Shown here: piece after piece, positions 9,910 to 18,659 of the stretch
How the letters are laid out: every line of letters begins with the position of its first letter
How positions within the stretch are numbered: position 1 is the first letter of the stretch
Origin: Streptomyces sp. M41(2017)
GTDB taxonomy: Bacteria; Actinomycetota; Actinomycetes; Streptomycetales; Streptomycetaceae
Direction of reading: 5' to 3'
DNA: 64,000 bases
Assembly (NCBI RefSeq): GCF_002078175.1
Contig: NZ_MWFK01000001.1
Span: 2,976,001-3,040,000 of the forward strand
Notes under the pieces: model-generated
The model's input: only the letters and a program-made list of their open reading frames with translations
Databases searched by the model: none
Told to the model about the DNA's origin: nothing
Made by a program: the position numbers and the translations under genes

Positions 9910-11126
9910 TGAGTACGACCACCGACGTGAACCCGCCCGCCGAGGACGACAGCACGGCAGTCGGCACCCCGACCACCCGGCCCGGCGAAGGAGTCGAGAT
10001 GACCGGCGACGAGACCCAGCCCGTTTTCTCCGTACAGAACCTGTGGAAGGTGTTCGGCCCCAAGGCCGACCGCGTCCCCGGCGACCCCCGACTCGCCTCG
10101 CTCGACACCGCCGAACTCCGCGAGGCCACCGGCTGCACCGCCGCCGTCCGCGACGTCAGCTTCGACGTCCGCAAGGGCGAGGTCTTCGTCGTCATGGGTC
10201 TGTCCGGCTCGGGCAAGTCCACCCTCGTCCGCTGCCTCACCCGGCTCATCGAGCCGACCTCGGGCCGTCTCGCCATCGACGGCGAGGACGTCCTCGCCAT
10301 GGACAAGGGCCGGCTGCGCGAACTGCGCCGCCACCGCGCCGCCATGGTCTTCCAGCACTTCGGCCTGCTGCCGCACCGCTCCGTCCTCGACAACGTCGCC
10401 TACGGCCTGGAGATCCAGGGCGTGCCGCGTGAGGAACGCCGCGCGAAGGCCGCCGAGGTCGTCGCCAAGGTCGGCCTGGAAGGCATGGAACAGCGCAGGC
10501 CGGGACAGCTCTCCGGCGGTCAGCAGCAGCGCGTCGGGCTGGCCCGCGCACTCGCCGTCGACCCCGAGGTCCTGCTCTTCGACGAGCCGTTCAGCGCGCT
10601 CGACCCGATGATCCGGCGTGACATGCAGGAGGAGGTCGTCCGGCTGCACCACGAGGAGGGCCGCACGATGGTCTTCATCACCCACGACCTCTCCGAGGCA
10701 CTGCGCCTCGGTGACCGCATCGCCCTGATGCGCGACGGACGGATCGTCCAGCTCGGCACCCCCGAGGAGATCGTCGGCTCCCCGGCCGACGACTACGTCC
10801 GCGAGTTCGTCCGGGACGTACCCCGCGAGCAGGTCATGACCGTCCGCACGGCCATGCGGCCGGGCGACTGCGGCGCGACCGAACACCCCGGCGCCCTCGC
10901 CCCCGGCACCGTCGTCGCCGACGCCATCAAGACCGTCTCCGGCAGCGGACGCGCCGCCTGCGTCGTCCAGGACGGCCGCTGCCTCGGCGTCGTCGACCAC
11001 GAACGGCTGCTCGCCGTCGTCGCCGGCTCCGACCTGAACACCGGCGCGGACGCCCGGCCCGGCGCGGACGCCCGGACCGGCGCGGACCCACGCGCCGGAG
11101 CGGACCTGCGGAAGGAGGCGGTGTGA
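9909..11126 (+). CDS. Glycine betaine ABC transporter, ATP-binding subunit
   Basis: Family OpuAA/ProV, about 405 residues. Walker [10 protein letters not shown], signature [15 protein letters not shown], Walker [14 protein letters not shown] and the switch His in [10 protein letters not shown] are all present. The C-terminal portion (after about residue 300) resembles a CBS-type regulatory region ([19 protein letters not shown]) and is followed by a short repeat tail ([21 protein letters not shown]). The ATG at 9909 overlaps the upstream TGA; a GTG one codon earlier is possible. It energises quaternary-amine uptake with the next two genes, probably in response to osmotic stress. Confidence 0.93.
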   Translation: MSTTTDVNPPAEDDSTAVGTPTTRPGEGVEMTGDETQPVFSVQNLWKVFGPKADRVPGDPRLASLDTAELREATGCTAAVRDVSFDVRKGEVFVVMGLSGSGKSTLVRCLTRLIEPTSGRLAIDGEDVLAMDKGRLRELRRHRAAMVFQHFGLLPHRSVLDNVAYGLEIQGVPREERRAKAAEVVAKVGLEGMEQRRPGQLSGGQQQRVGLARALAVDPEVLLFDEPFSALDPMIRRDMQEEVVRLHHEEGRTMVFITHDLSEALRLGDRIALMRDGRIVQLGTPEEIVGSPADDYVREFVRDVPREQVMTVRTAMRPGDCGATEHPGALAPGTVVADAIKTVSGSGRAACVVQDGRCLGVVDHERLLAVVAGSDLNTGADARPGADARTGADPRAGADLRKEAV

Positions 11127-13066
11127 TGGCCACAGTCACCGCGTCCGCCCCCCGCACCGTCCTGCCCGCCCGCCTCCGGCACCCCGCCGTCGGCAAACTC
11201 CTGCTCCTCGCCGTCGTCGCCGCGGTCCTCGTGCCGCTCGCCGACGCCCGCTGGGCCAGCGGCAGCTGGCCGCACGCCCTCACCGTCGACCTGACCGAAC
11301 CGCTCGGCAAGGCCAGCGACTGGATCATCGACAACCGCGACAGCCACCCGCTGTTCCTCTACTTCTTCGGCTACGTCAGCAACGCCGTCGTCCTCTCCGT
11401 ACGCGGCGTCTACCTGCTGCTCCTCGCGGCCGGCTGGGCCGGAGTGACCGCCGTCGCCGCCGTGGTGGCCTGGCGCGCCGCCGGGGTCCGGCTCGCGCTC
11501 GGCACCGGCGCCGCGTTCCTCGCCTGCGGACTGCTCGGCATGTGGGTGCCCACCATGCAGACCCTCGCGGTCATGGTGGTCGCCGTCCTCGCCTCCGTCG
11601 TCCTCGGCGCCCTGCTCGGCCTCGCCGCCGGGCTCTCCGACCGCACCCACCGCGCGCTGCGCCCCGTCCTGGACACCATGCAGGTGCTCCCGGCCTTCGC
11701 GTACCTGCTGCCGGTCGTGCTGGTCTTCGGCATCGGCGTCCCCGCGGCCGTCCTCGCCACCGTCGTCTACGCCGCGCCGCCCATGGCCCGCCTCACCGCG
11801 CTCGGACTGCGCGACGCGGACGAGGGCGTGATGGAGGCCGTCGCCTCGCTCGGCACCACGGCCCGCCAGCGTCTGCTCACCGCACGCCTCCCGCTGGCCC
11901 GCAAGGAACTCCTCCTCGGCCTCAACCAGACGATCATGATGGCGCTGTCCATGGCCGTCATCGCGTCCGTCATCGGCGCCGGCGGTCTCGGTGACCGCGT
12001 CTACCAGGCCCTCGCCTCCGTCGACGTGGGCGCCGCCCTCTCCGCCGGCATCCCGATCGTGCTCCTCGCCGTCGTCCTCGACCGCGTCACCGGCGCGGCC
12101 GGCGAACGCCTCGGCGAGGCCCGCACGAGCACCCCCTGGCTGTACGGAGCGGCCGCCGCCGTGGTCGTCGCCGTCGCCGGGCGACTCGTCGGCCGGCTGG
12201 ACTGGCCCGACGCCTGGGTCGTCGACATCGCCGAGCCGGTGAACAACGGCGTCGACTGGATGACCGACCACCTCTACTCGGGCGTCCCCTACATCGGCGG
12301 CACCGCCGACTGGGCCGGCCACTTCACCACCTGGGTCCTCGACCCCGTCCGGGACGGCCTCCAGTGGCTGCCCTGGTGGTCGGTGCTGCTGATCGTCGCC
12401 GTCCTGGCCTGGCTCATCGGCACCTGGCGCACTGCGCTCACCGCCGTCCTCGCCATGGCCGCCATCGGTGTCCTCGGCGTGTGGAAGCCGTCCCTCGACA
12501 CCCTGTCGCAAGTCCTCGCCGCCGTCGCCGTCACCCTCGTGATCGGCTTCGCCGTCGGTATCGCCGCAGCCCGCAGCGAACGTTTCGAGCGACTGCTCCG
12601 GCCGGTCCTCGACGTCTTCCAGACCATGCCGCAGTTCGTGTACCTCATCCCCGTCGTCGCACTGTTCGGCGTCGGCCGCGCACCCGCCGTCGCCGCGGCC
12701 GTCGTCTACGCGCTGCCCGCCGTCGTCCGCATCACGACGCAGGGACTGCGCGCCGTCGACCCGGCGGCCATGGAGGCCTCGCGCTCGCTCGGCGCGACCC
12801 CCGCGCAGCAACTGCGCCAGGTCCAGCTCCCGCTCGCGCGCCCGGCGCTGCAACTCGCCGTGAACCAGGGCGTCGTCCTGGTCCTCGCCGTCGTCATCAT
12901 CGGCGGCCTGGTCGGCGGTGGCGCGCTCGGCTACGACGTCGTGTTCGGCCTCGCCCAGGGCGACCTCGCCACCGGCCTGGTCGCCGGCGCCGCGATCGTC
13001 TGCCTCGGCCTGATGCTCGACCGGGTGACCCAGCCCACCGAACGCCGCGTGAGGAAGGGAGCCTGA
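11126..13066 (+). CDS. Glycine betaine ABC transporter permease, fused tandem duplication
   Basis: A 646-residue membrane protein carrying two complete binding-protein-dependent permease modules. Each has an EAA-loop: MEAVASLGTTARQRLLTARLP in the first half (about residue 235) and MEASRSLGATPAQQL in the second (about 550). Each half also repeats the order of hydrophobic segments and ends LDRVT. Canonical ProW-type permeases have one module and dimerise, so here a single chain can supply the whole channel. The ATG overlaps the ATPase stop (TGATG). The next gene starts 1 nt after the stop. Confidence 0.92.
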   Translation: MATVTASAPRTVLPARLRHPAVGKLLLLAVVAAVLVPLADARWASGSWPHALTVDLTEPLGKASDWIIDNRDSHPLFLYFFGYVSNAVVLSVRGVYLLLLAAGWAGVTAVAAVVAWRAAGVRLALGTGAAFLACGLLGMWVPTMQTLAVMVVAVLASVVLGALLGLAAGLSDRTHRALRPVLDTMQVLPAFAYLLPVVLVFGIGVPAAVLATVVYAAPPMARLTALGLRDADEGVMEAVASLGTTARQRLLTARLPLARKELLLGLNQTIMMALSMAVIASVIGAGGLGDRVYQALASVDVGAALSAGIPIVLLAVVLDRVTGAAGERLGEARTSTPWLYGAAAAVVVAVAGRLVGRLDWPDAWVVDIAEPVNNGVDWMTDHLYSGVPYIGGTADWAGHFTTWVLDPVRDGLQWLPWWSVLLIVAVLAWLIGTWRTALTAVLAMAAIGVLGVWKPSLDTLSQVLAAVAVTLVIGFAVGIAAARSERFERLLRPVLDVFQTMPQFVYLIPVVALFGVGRAPAVAAAVVYALPAVVRITTQGLRAVDPAAMEASRSLGATPAQQLRQVQLPLARPALQLAVNQGVVLVLAVVIIGGLVGGGALGYDVVFGLAQGDLATGLVAGAAIVCLGLMLDRVTQPTERRVRKGA

Positions 13067-13067
13067 C

Positions 13068-14030
13068 ATGCGACTCCGTACGACATCCGCGGCCCTGGCC
13101 GGTACATCGGCCCTGCTGCTGCTCACCGGCTGCGGCGCCGCCGACATGACCAAGCAGGCCTCGCCGTTCGCGAACGCCCAGGGCGCCAAGACCGTGACCC
13201 TGTCCGTGCAGTCCTGGGTCGGCGCCCAGGCCAACGTGGGCGTGGCGCAGTACCTGCTCGAACACGAGCTGGGCTACCGCGTCGACACCGTCCAGGTCGA
13301 CGAGGTGCCCGCCTGGGACGCCCTCAGCCAGGGCCGCGTCGACGCCATCCTGGAGGACTGGGGCCACCCCGACCAGGAGAAGCGCTACGTCACCGACAAG
13401 AAGCTCATCGCCCCCGGCGGCGACCTCGGAGTGACCGGGCACATCGGCTGGTACGTCCCCACGTACTTCGCCAAGCAGCACCCCGACGTCACGAACTGGA
13501 AGAACCTGAACAAGTACGCCGACCAGCTCCGCACCCCCGAGAGCGGCGGCAAGGGACAGCTCCTCGACGGCTCCCCGTCGTACGTCACCAACGACAAGGC
13601 GCTGGTGAACAACCTGAAGCTGGACTACCAGGTGGTGTTCGCCGGTTCGGAAGCCGCGCAGATCACGCAGATGAAGCAGTTCGCGAAGGAGAAGAAGCCC
13701 TTCCTCACGTACTGGTACTCCCCGCAGTGGCTGTTCGAGAAGGTCCCGATGACCGAGGTGAAGCTGCCCGCCTACAAGGAGGGCTGTGACGCGGACGCTG
13801 CGAAGGTCGCCTGCGCCTATCCGCACACCCCGCTGCAGAAGTACCTCAACGCCGACTTCGCGAAGACCGGCGGGAAGGCCGCCGCCTTCCTGAAGAAGTT
13901 CAAGTGGACCACCGAGGACCAGAACGAGGTCTCCCTGATGATCGCCAACGACAAGTTGACGCCGCAGGAGGCAGCGAAGAAGTGGGTCGACCAGCACAGG
14001 TCGACCTGGCGGGCCTGGCTGCCCTCGTAG
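13068..14030 (+). CDS. Glycine betaine-binding lipoprotein
   Basis: A 320-residue OpuAC-type solute-binding protein. A lipoprotein signal peptide ends in the lipobox LLTGC (Cys near residue 22), so it is anchored on the outer face of the membrane. The mature protein is rich in Trp and Tyr (SWVGAQAN, EDWGHPDQE, GHIGWYVPTYF, LTYWYSPQW), consistent with an aromatic cage for a quaternary ammonium group. It is the last gene of the betaine operon and a 13-bp terminator follows. Confidence 0.93.
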   Translation: MRLRTTSAALAGTSALLLLTGCGAADMTKQASPFANAQGAKTVTLSVQSWVGAQANVGVAQYLLEHELGYRVDTVQVDEVPAWDALSQGRVDAILEDWGHPDQEKRYVTDKKLIAPGGDLGVTGHIGWYVPTYFAKQHPDVTNWKNLNKYADQLRTPESGGKGQLLDGSPSYVTNDKALVNNLKLDYQVVFAGSEAAQITQMKQFAKEKKPFLTYWYSPQWLFEKVPMTEVKLPAYKEGCDADAAKVACAYPHTPLQKYLNADFAKTGGKAAAFLKKFKWTTEDQNEVSLMIANDKLTPQEAAKKWVDQHRSTWRAWLPS

Positions 14031-14046
14031 CCGGAGCGCGCGCGAC

Positions 14047-14079
14047 GGGGGCGGGGCCGACCGATACGGCCCCGCCCCC
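14047..14079. terminator. Terminator after the betaine transport operon
   Basis: Perfect 13-bp arms GGGGGCGGGGCCG / CGGCCCCGCCCCC with a 7-nt loop, between convergent genes. Confidence 0.85.
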
Positions 14080-14116
14080 CACCCATCACGCCGGTCCGCC
14101 GCGGGCCCTGCGCGGA

Positions 14117-14833
14117 CTACCTCAGCTCCGCCGCGATGTCCTCCAGCGCCCTGGCGGCCCTGCGCTGCAGCCCCGGCCCGAACGTGACCCGGGTGGCGCC
14201 GAGTTCACCGAGTTCGGCCGCCGGTACGCCGTCGAGCCGGGCGAACACGTTCAGCGGACCGCGGATGCCGGACCGCAGCAGCGGCAGCACGCCGGCCGGC
14301 GCCCCGATCGGGTACACACAGTCCGCCCCCGCGGACACGTACAGCGCGGCCCGCTCGATGACCCGCTCCGGATCACCGTCGCCGTACTCGAAAACGTCGA
14401 CGCGGGCGTTCACGAACAACTGGTCCGCCGCCGCGCTCCGCACCTCCGCCAGCCATGCGGCGTGCCGTTCCGCGTCCTTGAGGGCACCGGCCTCGGAGTC
14501 CTCCAGATTGCAGCCGACGGCGCCCGCCTCCAGGAGCCGCTCCACCAGTTCCTTCGGCGCGAGCCCGTAGCCACCCTCCACGTCCGCCGACACCGGCACG
14601 TCGACCGCCCGGGCGATCCGGGCGATCGCCGCGAACATCTCGGCGGCCGGCGTCTGCCCGTCCGCGTATCCGAGGGAGGCGGCGACGCCGGCGCTCGGGG
14701 TCGCCAGCGCCGGGAAGCCCGCGTCGGCGAACACCCGCGCGCTCGCCGCGTCCCACGGTCCGGGCAGCACCAGCGGATCGTCCGGCACGCGACCGTGATG
14801 CAGCGCCCGGAACCGCTCCACCCCGCTCACCAC
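14117..14833 (-). CDS. Isocitrate lyase/PEP mutase superfamily protein
   Basis: A 238-residue TIM-barrel protein of the ICL/PEPM family. Motifs include LPGPWDAASARVF at the N-terminus, VSADVEGGYG with the metal-binding Asp/Glu, and GCNLEDS. The family includes phosphonomutases, methylisocitrate lyases and oxaloacetate hydrolases. The short form with this DVEGGYG signature is common in Streptomyces and has no settled substrate. Two consecutive GTG codons compete as start. It lies 46 nt downstream of the AhpD-like gene on the same strand. Confidence 0.8.
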   Translation of the reverse strand: MVSGVERFRALHHGRVPDDPLVLPGPWDAASARVFADAGFPALATPSAGVAASLGYADGQTPAAEMFAAIARIARAVDVPVSADVEGGYGLAPKELVERLLEAGAVGCNLEDSEAGALKDAERHAAWLAEVRSAAADQLFVNARVDVFEYGDGDPERVIERAALYVSAGADCVYPIGAPAGVLPLLRSGIRGPLNVFARLDGVPAAELGELGATRVTFGPGLQRRAARALEDIAAELR

Positions 14834-14879
14834 GCGGAGACCACGGCCGGAACCGCGGCGGTCCGCGCTCCGGCGGCGG

Positions 14880-15407
14880 TCACGCGTGCTGCCCGGCCCG
14901 GTAGTGACCGGGCACCATGCGGCAGGTCACGCCGAACCGGTTCCAGGAGTTGATGACCGTGATGCAGGCGATCAGCTGGGCCAGCTCGGTCTCGTCGAAC
15001 TGCTGCGCCGCCCGCTCGTAGACCTCGTCCGGCACGAAACCGTCCGTGAGCACCGTGACGGCCTCGGTCAGCTCGACGGCCGCGAGCTCCCGCTCCGTGT
15101 AGAAGTGCCGCGACTCCTCCCACGCGCCGAGCTGCACGATCCGCTCCACGCTCTCGCCCGCCGCGAGCGCGTCCTTGGTGTGCATGTCGAGGCAGAAGGC
15201 GCAGTGGTTCAGCTGCGAGGCGCGGATCTTCACCAGCTCCAGGAGCACGGGATCCACCCCGCGCCGGGCCGCCGCGTCCAGCCTGACCATCGCCTTGTAG
15301 ACGTCGGGCGCGAGCTGGGCCCAGTTCAGCCGCGGCGTGTGCTCGGGCGCGTACGGCGCACCCTCGCCGGCCGTGGTCGTGGTGTCCGTCGTCGTGCCGC
15401 TGGTCAT
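14880..15407 (-). CDS. AhpD/carboxymuconolactone decarboxylase-family protein
   Basis: A 175-residue protein with the alkylhydroperoxidase core. The redox motif CAFCLDMH (CxxC plus His, about residue 84) is the catalytic site of AhpD-like peroxidases. The later segment INSWNRFG (about residue 155) is typical of the family's C-terminal helix. The ATG at 15407 has the ribosome site GGGAGGAA; an in-frame upstream GTG would add a non-conserved tail. It is divergent from a MocR-type regulator, which probably controls it. Confidence 0.87.
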   Translation of the reverse strand: MTSGTTTDTTTTAGEGAPYAPEHTPRLNWAQLAPDVYKAMVRLDAAARRGVDPVLLELVKIRASQLNHCAFCLDMHTKDALAAGESVERIVQLGAWEESRHFYTERELAAVELTEAVTVLTDGFVPDEVYERAAQQFDETELAQLIACITVINSWNRFGVTCRMVPGHYRAGQHA

Positions 15408-15499
15408 GGCATTCCTCCCGGTGGTCCGCGCGGTCGGGCACCGCGCCGTCGTGTCACCGACACTACGAGGGGAGTAGCCCAGGAGTATGGTCCATTCCC

Positions 15500-16891
15500 A
15501 TGGCGAAAACATGGGCCACTCTGGGCGTCGACCTCCATCTGGAACCCACCGGATCCGGCGTCCGCAAGGGGCTGACGGACGCGCTGCGCGAGGCCGTCCG
15601 GGGCGGCAGGCTCGCCCCCGGAACCCGCCTCCCCTCCTCCCGCTCGCTCGCCGCCGATCTCGGAATCGCCCGCAACACGGTCGCGGACGCCTACGCCGAC
15701 CTCGTCGCCGAGGGCTGGCTCACCGCACGCCAGGGATCCGGGACCCGGGTGGCCGAACGGACCGTCGCGCCGCAGGGGGCCGAGCCCGCGCAGCGCCGCC
15801 GCGAACCGAGCCGCCCCGCCTACGACCTCGTCCCCGGCAGCCCCGACCTCGCCTCCTTCCCCCGCACCGCCTGGCTCAAGGCCGCCCGGCGCGCCCTGAC
15901 CGACGCCCCCCACGAGGCCCTCGGCTACGGCGACCCGCGCGGCCGCCCCGAACTGCGCGTCGCCCTCGCGGGCTACCTCTCCCGCGCCCGGGGCGTCCGC
16001 GCCGACCCGGACCGGATCCTCGTCTGCTCGGGCTTCGCGGACGCGCTGACCCTGCTCGGAACGGTCCTGCGGCAGCGCGGCCTGCGATCGGTCGCGGTCG
16101 AGTCGTACGGGCTCGACGCGCACTGGAACCTCCTGCACCGGTCGGGCCTGCGCACGACCCCGCTCCCGTTCGACGAACTCGGCACGGACACACGGGACAT
16201 GGCGGGTGCGCGCGCCGTCCTGCTCACACCCGCCCACCAGTTCCCGATGGGTGTGCCCCTGCACCCGGACCGCCGGGCCGCCGTCGTCGACTGGGCCCGC
16301 CGCACCGGGGGACTGGTCCTGGAGGACGACTACGACGGCGAGTTCCGCTACGACCGGCAGCCCGTCGGCGCGCTCCAGGGACTGGACCCCGACCACGTGA
16401 TCCACATGGGCACCGCGAGCAAGTCCCTGGCCCCCGGGCTCCGCCTCGGCTGGCTCGTCCTGCCGCCGTCGCTCGTGGACGAGGTCGTCTCCCTGAGGGC
16501 GGGGGGCGGTTGGTCCACCGGTGTGCTGGACCAGCTGACCCTCGCGGAGTTCATCACCTCCGGCGCGTACGACCGTCACGTGCGCGCCGCCCGGCTCAGA
16601 TACCGGCGCCGCCGCGACGCCCTCGTCGCCGCGCTCGCCGCCCGCGCGCCCGCCGTCCGTGCCACCGGCATCGCGGCCGGCCTGCACGCGGTGCTCCAAC
16701 TCCCCCCCGGCACCGAGCGGTCGGTCGTCCAGGCCACCGCCTGGCAGGGGCTCGCCGTGCACGGCCTCGCCCGCCACCGGCACCCCGACGCCTCCGTCCC
16801 CCCGCTGGACGCCCTGGTCGTCGGCTACGGCACCCCGCCCGACCACGCCTGGTCCGGCGCCCTGGACGCCCTGTGCCGCGCCCTGCCGTGA
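15500..16891 (+). CDS. MocR-type (GntR wHTH plus aminotransferase fold) transcriptional regulator
   Basis: A 463-residue chimera. The GntR winged helix at about residues 18-80 has RLPSSRSLAADLGIARNTV. A fold-type I aminotransferase domain follows, with the PLP-binding Lys in TASKSLAPGLRLGW (about residue 310) and the cofactor Asp in EDDYDGEFRY. Such regulators sense PLP or an amino acid adduct and usually control the divergent neighbour, here the AhpD-like gene 92 nt away. The short intergenic region has GTGTC-ACC-GACAC (15451-15463) and repeated TGGTCC half-sites that could be its operator. Confidence 0.9.
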   Translation: MAKTWATLGVDLHLEPTGSGVRKGLTDALREAVRGGRLAPGTRLPSSRSLAADLGIARNTVADAYADLVAEGWLTARQGSGTRVAERTVAPQGAEPAQRRREPSRPAYDLVPGSPDLASFPRTAWLKAARRALTDAPHEALGYGDPRGRPELRVALAGYLSRARGVRADPDRILVCSGFADALTLLGTVLRQRGLRSVAVESYGLDAHWNLLHRSGLRTTPLPFDELGTDTRDMAGARAVLLTPAHQFPMGVPLHPDRRAAVVDWARRTGGLVLEDDYDGEFRYDRQPVGALQGLDPDHVIHMGTASKSLAPGLRLGWLVLPPSLVDEVVSLRAGGGWSTGVLDQLTLAEFITSGAYDRHVRAARLRYRRRRDALVAALAARAPAVRATGIAAGLHAVLQLPPGTERSVVQATAWQGLAVHGLARHRHPDASVPPLDALVVGYGTPPDHAWSGALDALCRALP

Positions 16892-16955
16892 GGCGATGCA
16901 CCGGGCGGGGTGGGGCTGTGCGGGGCGAGGCGGTGCGCCGGGCGGGGTGGGGCGG
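16890..16955. repeat. 29-bp imperfect direct repeat between convergent genes
   Basis: Two copies (16890-16918 and 16927-16955) differ at only a few positions and start GAGGCGRTGCRCCGGG. The remaining intergenic sequence to 17108 is further degenerate repetition of GCGCGCTGTCCCGG-like words. No gene is seen. Confidence 0.6.
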
Positions 16956-17108
16956 TGAGGCGGCGGTGCGCCGTACCGGGCGGTACCCGGGCCCACGCGC
17001 TGTCCCGGGTCCTGCCGTGGAGGCGCGCGCTGTCCCGGTCCCCGCCGTGAGGCCGCGCGGTGTGCCGCGGGGTGCCGCGGGGCCCGTACCGACCAGGGGC
17101 GCCCGCCC

Positions 17109-17987
17109 TCACCCCTGAGGCGACCCGGCGTCCGCGGACTCGTGCTCCGTACCCGTCTCCGTGCCCGGTGCCTCACCGAACCGGGCCAGGGCCAGCGCGC
17201 CCGCCACGGCCACCGCGAACCCGAGGACCGCCAGCCAGGTCAGCCCTTCCCGCGTCCGGTCACCGAGCCAGATCACGCCGACCAGCGCGGGCCCGATCGT
17301 CTCCCCGATGACGAGTCCCGCGGTGGCCGTCGTCACCGACCCCCGCTGCAGGGCGGTGGTCAGCAGCAGGAAGGCGGCTCCACCACCGACGAGCAGCGCG
17401 TACGTCGCCGGGTTGCTCAGCAGGCTCCCCGGGTCGAGGTCCTCGATCAGCCGCACCGCCACCTCGACGACACCGAACCCGAACCCCGCCCCCAGACCCA
17501 GCGTGAGCGCCCGTCCCCGGTCGGGCAGCCGGCCGCCGACGAGCCCCAGCAGCAGGACCACCACGGAGATCCCCAGCATCGCGTACTTCAGTCCGAGGGA
17601 CCCCGTCCGGTCGCCCTCCGCCCCCGACGCCAGGCCCAGCATCGCGAGACCCGCGCACACCACCGCCACCGCGCCCCACTCGACACGGCTCAGCCGCACA
17701 TGGATCAGCCACGAGGCCACCACCGCGGTCACGGCGAGGCTCGCGGCGAGCGCCGCCCCGACCGCGTAGATGGGAAGGGACCGCAGCGCGGCGATCTGCA
17801 GCAGGAACCCGACGCCGTCCAGGGCGAGTCCGGCGAGATAGCGCCACTGCCGCAAGGCACGCAGCAGCAGCGTCGCCGCACCCGCGGCCCCGCTGTCGGT
17901 CCCTCCCTCACCGGCGGCGCGGGCGGCCATTGCCTGGAGAACCGTCGCCGTACCGAAACAGACCGAGGCACCAAGGGCGCACACCAT
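17109..17987 (-). CDS. EamA/DMT-family membrane transporter
   Basis: A 292-residue integral membrane protein with about ten hydrophobic helices in two homologous halves, as in the drug/metabolite transporter superfamily. It begins MVCALGASVCFGTATVLQA; members with this start are common and unassigned in Streptomyces. The ATG at 17987 was chosen because the first helix follows it at once; a GTG four codons upstream is possible. It is divergent from the small lipoprotein gene. The substrate is unknown. Confidence 0.82.
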   Translation of the reverse strand: MVCALGASVCFGTATVLQAMAARAAGEGGTDSGAAGAATLLLRALRQWRYLAGLALDGVGFLLQIAALRSLPIYAVGAALAASLAVTAVVASWLIHVRLSRVEWGAVAVVCAGLAMLGLASGAEGDRTGSLGLKYAMLGISVVVLLLGLVGGRLPDRGRALTLGLGAGFGFGVVEVAVRLIEDLDPGSLLSNPATYALLVGGGAAFLLLTTALQRGSVTTATAGLVIGETIGPALVGVIWLGDRTREGLTWLAVLGFAVAVAGALALARFGEAPGTETGTEHESADAGSPQG

Positions 17988-18113
17988 TCCAAAGAGCACG
18001 AAGCGACTGTAGGGGACAGCGCGGCGCGGGGGGCCGACGCGGGCTCGGCGTGCGCGCTCTCTAATCTGGACTCCGACCAAAACATGATCTGCACAGAACA
18101 ACGGGGGAACGGA

Positions 18114-18467
18114 ATGGCAGACGTACAGCGCCGGCTGCGATCGGGCACGGTCGTCCTCGGCGGCATGGGACTCCTCGCGGCGGCTCTCACCGCCTGCTCC
18201 TCGGACGCCCCCGACAAGCGCTGTGTCGACCGTGACAGCTACCGGCTCGGCAAGGGCTACGAGGTCGTCTCCGACAAGAACTGCACCTCCACCAAGTCCT
18301 CGACCCACGGCACCTGGTACTACGGCGGCACGAGCAAGAGCGGCCGGATCGACGGCGGCTCCTTCACCAAGCCCAGCAAGGGATCCGGCAGTTCGAGCGG
18401 CGGCAGCCACGGAGGCGGCGTCGACCGCGGCGGCTTCGGCGGCGGCAAGGGCGGCTCGGGCGGCTGA
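18114..18467 (+). CDS. Small Gly/Ser-rich lipoprotein (YgiB-like by context)
   Basis: A 117-residue secreted lipoprotein. The signal peptide ends LTACSS (Cys near residue 28). The mature part has a Cys pair (RCVDRDSY, DKNCTS) and a disordered Ser/Gly tail ending VDRGGFGGGKGGSGG. Enterobacterial YgiB/YjfM proteins are lipoproteins or membrane proteins encoded next to glutathionylspermidine synthase-like ligases, and have a similar Gly/Ser tail with an RGGFG element. The next gene here is that ligase. RBS is GGGGGAACGG. Function is inferred from context only. Confidence 0.8.
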   Translation: MADVQRRLRSGTVVLGGMGLLAAALTACSSDAPDKRCVDRDSYRLGKGYEVVSDKNCTSTKSSTHGTWYYGGTSKSGRIDGGSFTKPSKGSGSSSGGSHGGGVDRGGFGGGKGGSGG

Positions 18468-18593
18468 TCATCGCGGGCCGCACATTGCACGGCCGTTTCA
18501 AAGGCCCCCGCCCCGTACCCGCAACCGCCCCCGCGCCCTCCCCCCACAACCCCACCCGCGCCAGCTCGCCCGGCGCGCCCGCCGAACACCGAC

Positions 18594-18641
18594 CCCGACC
18601 ACGGACCCCGCCGACCACAGACCCCGCCGACCACAGACCCC
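18594..18641 (+). repeat. Three tandem copies of a 16-bp unit in the leader of the ATP-grasp gene
   Basis: Unit GCCGACCACAGACCCC: one copy with mismatches and two exact copies, ending 18 nt before the ATG at 18660. No good Shine-Dalgarno sequence is seen next to that ATG. Confidence 0.7.
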
Positions 18642-18659
18642 GGACAGAGACCCGACCCC

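Noticed and set aside
10793..13234. An 813-codon open frame on the minus strand opposite the ABC transporter genes
   Set aside because: It is an antisense shadow of the permease and ATPase genes with a Gly/Asp/Glu/Arg composition typical of such frames.
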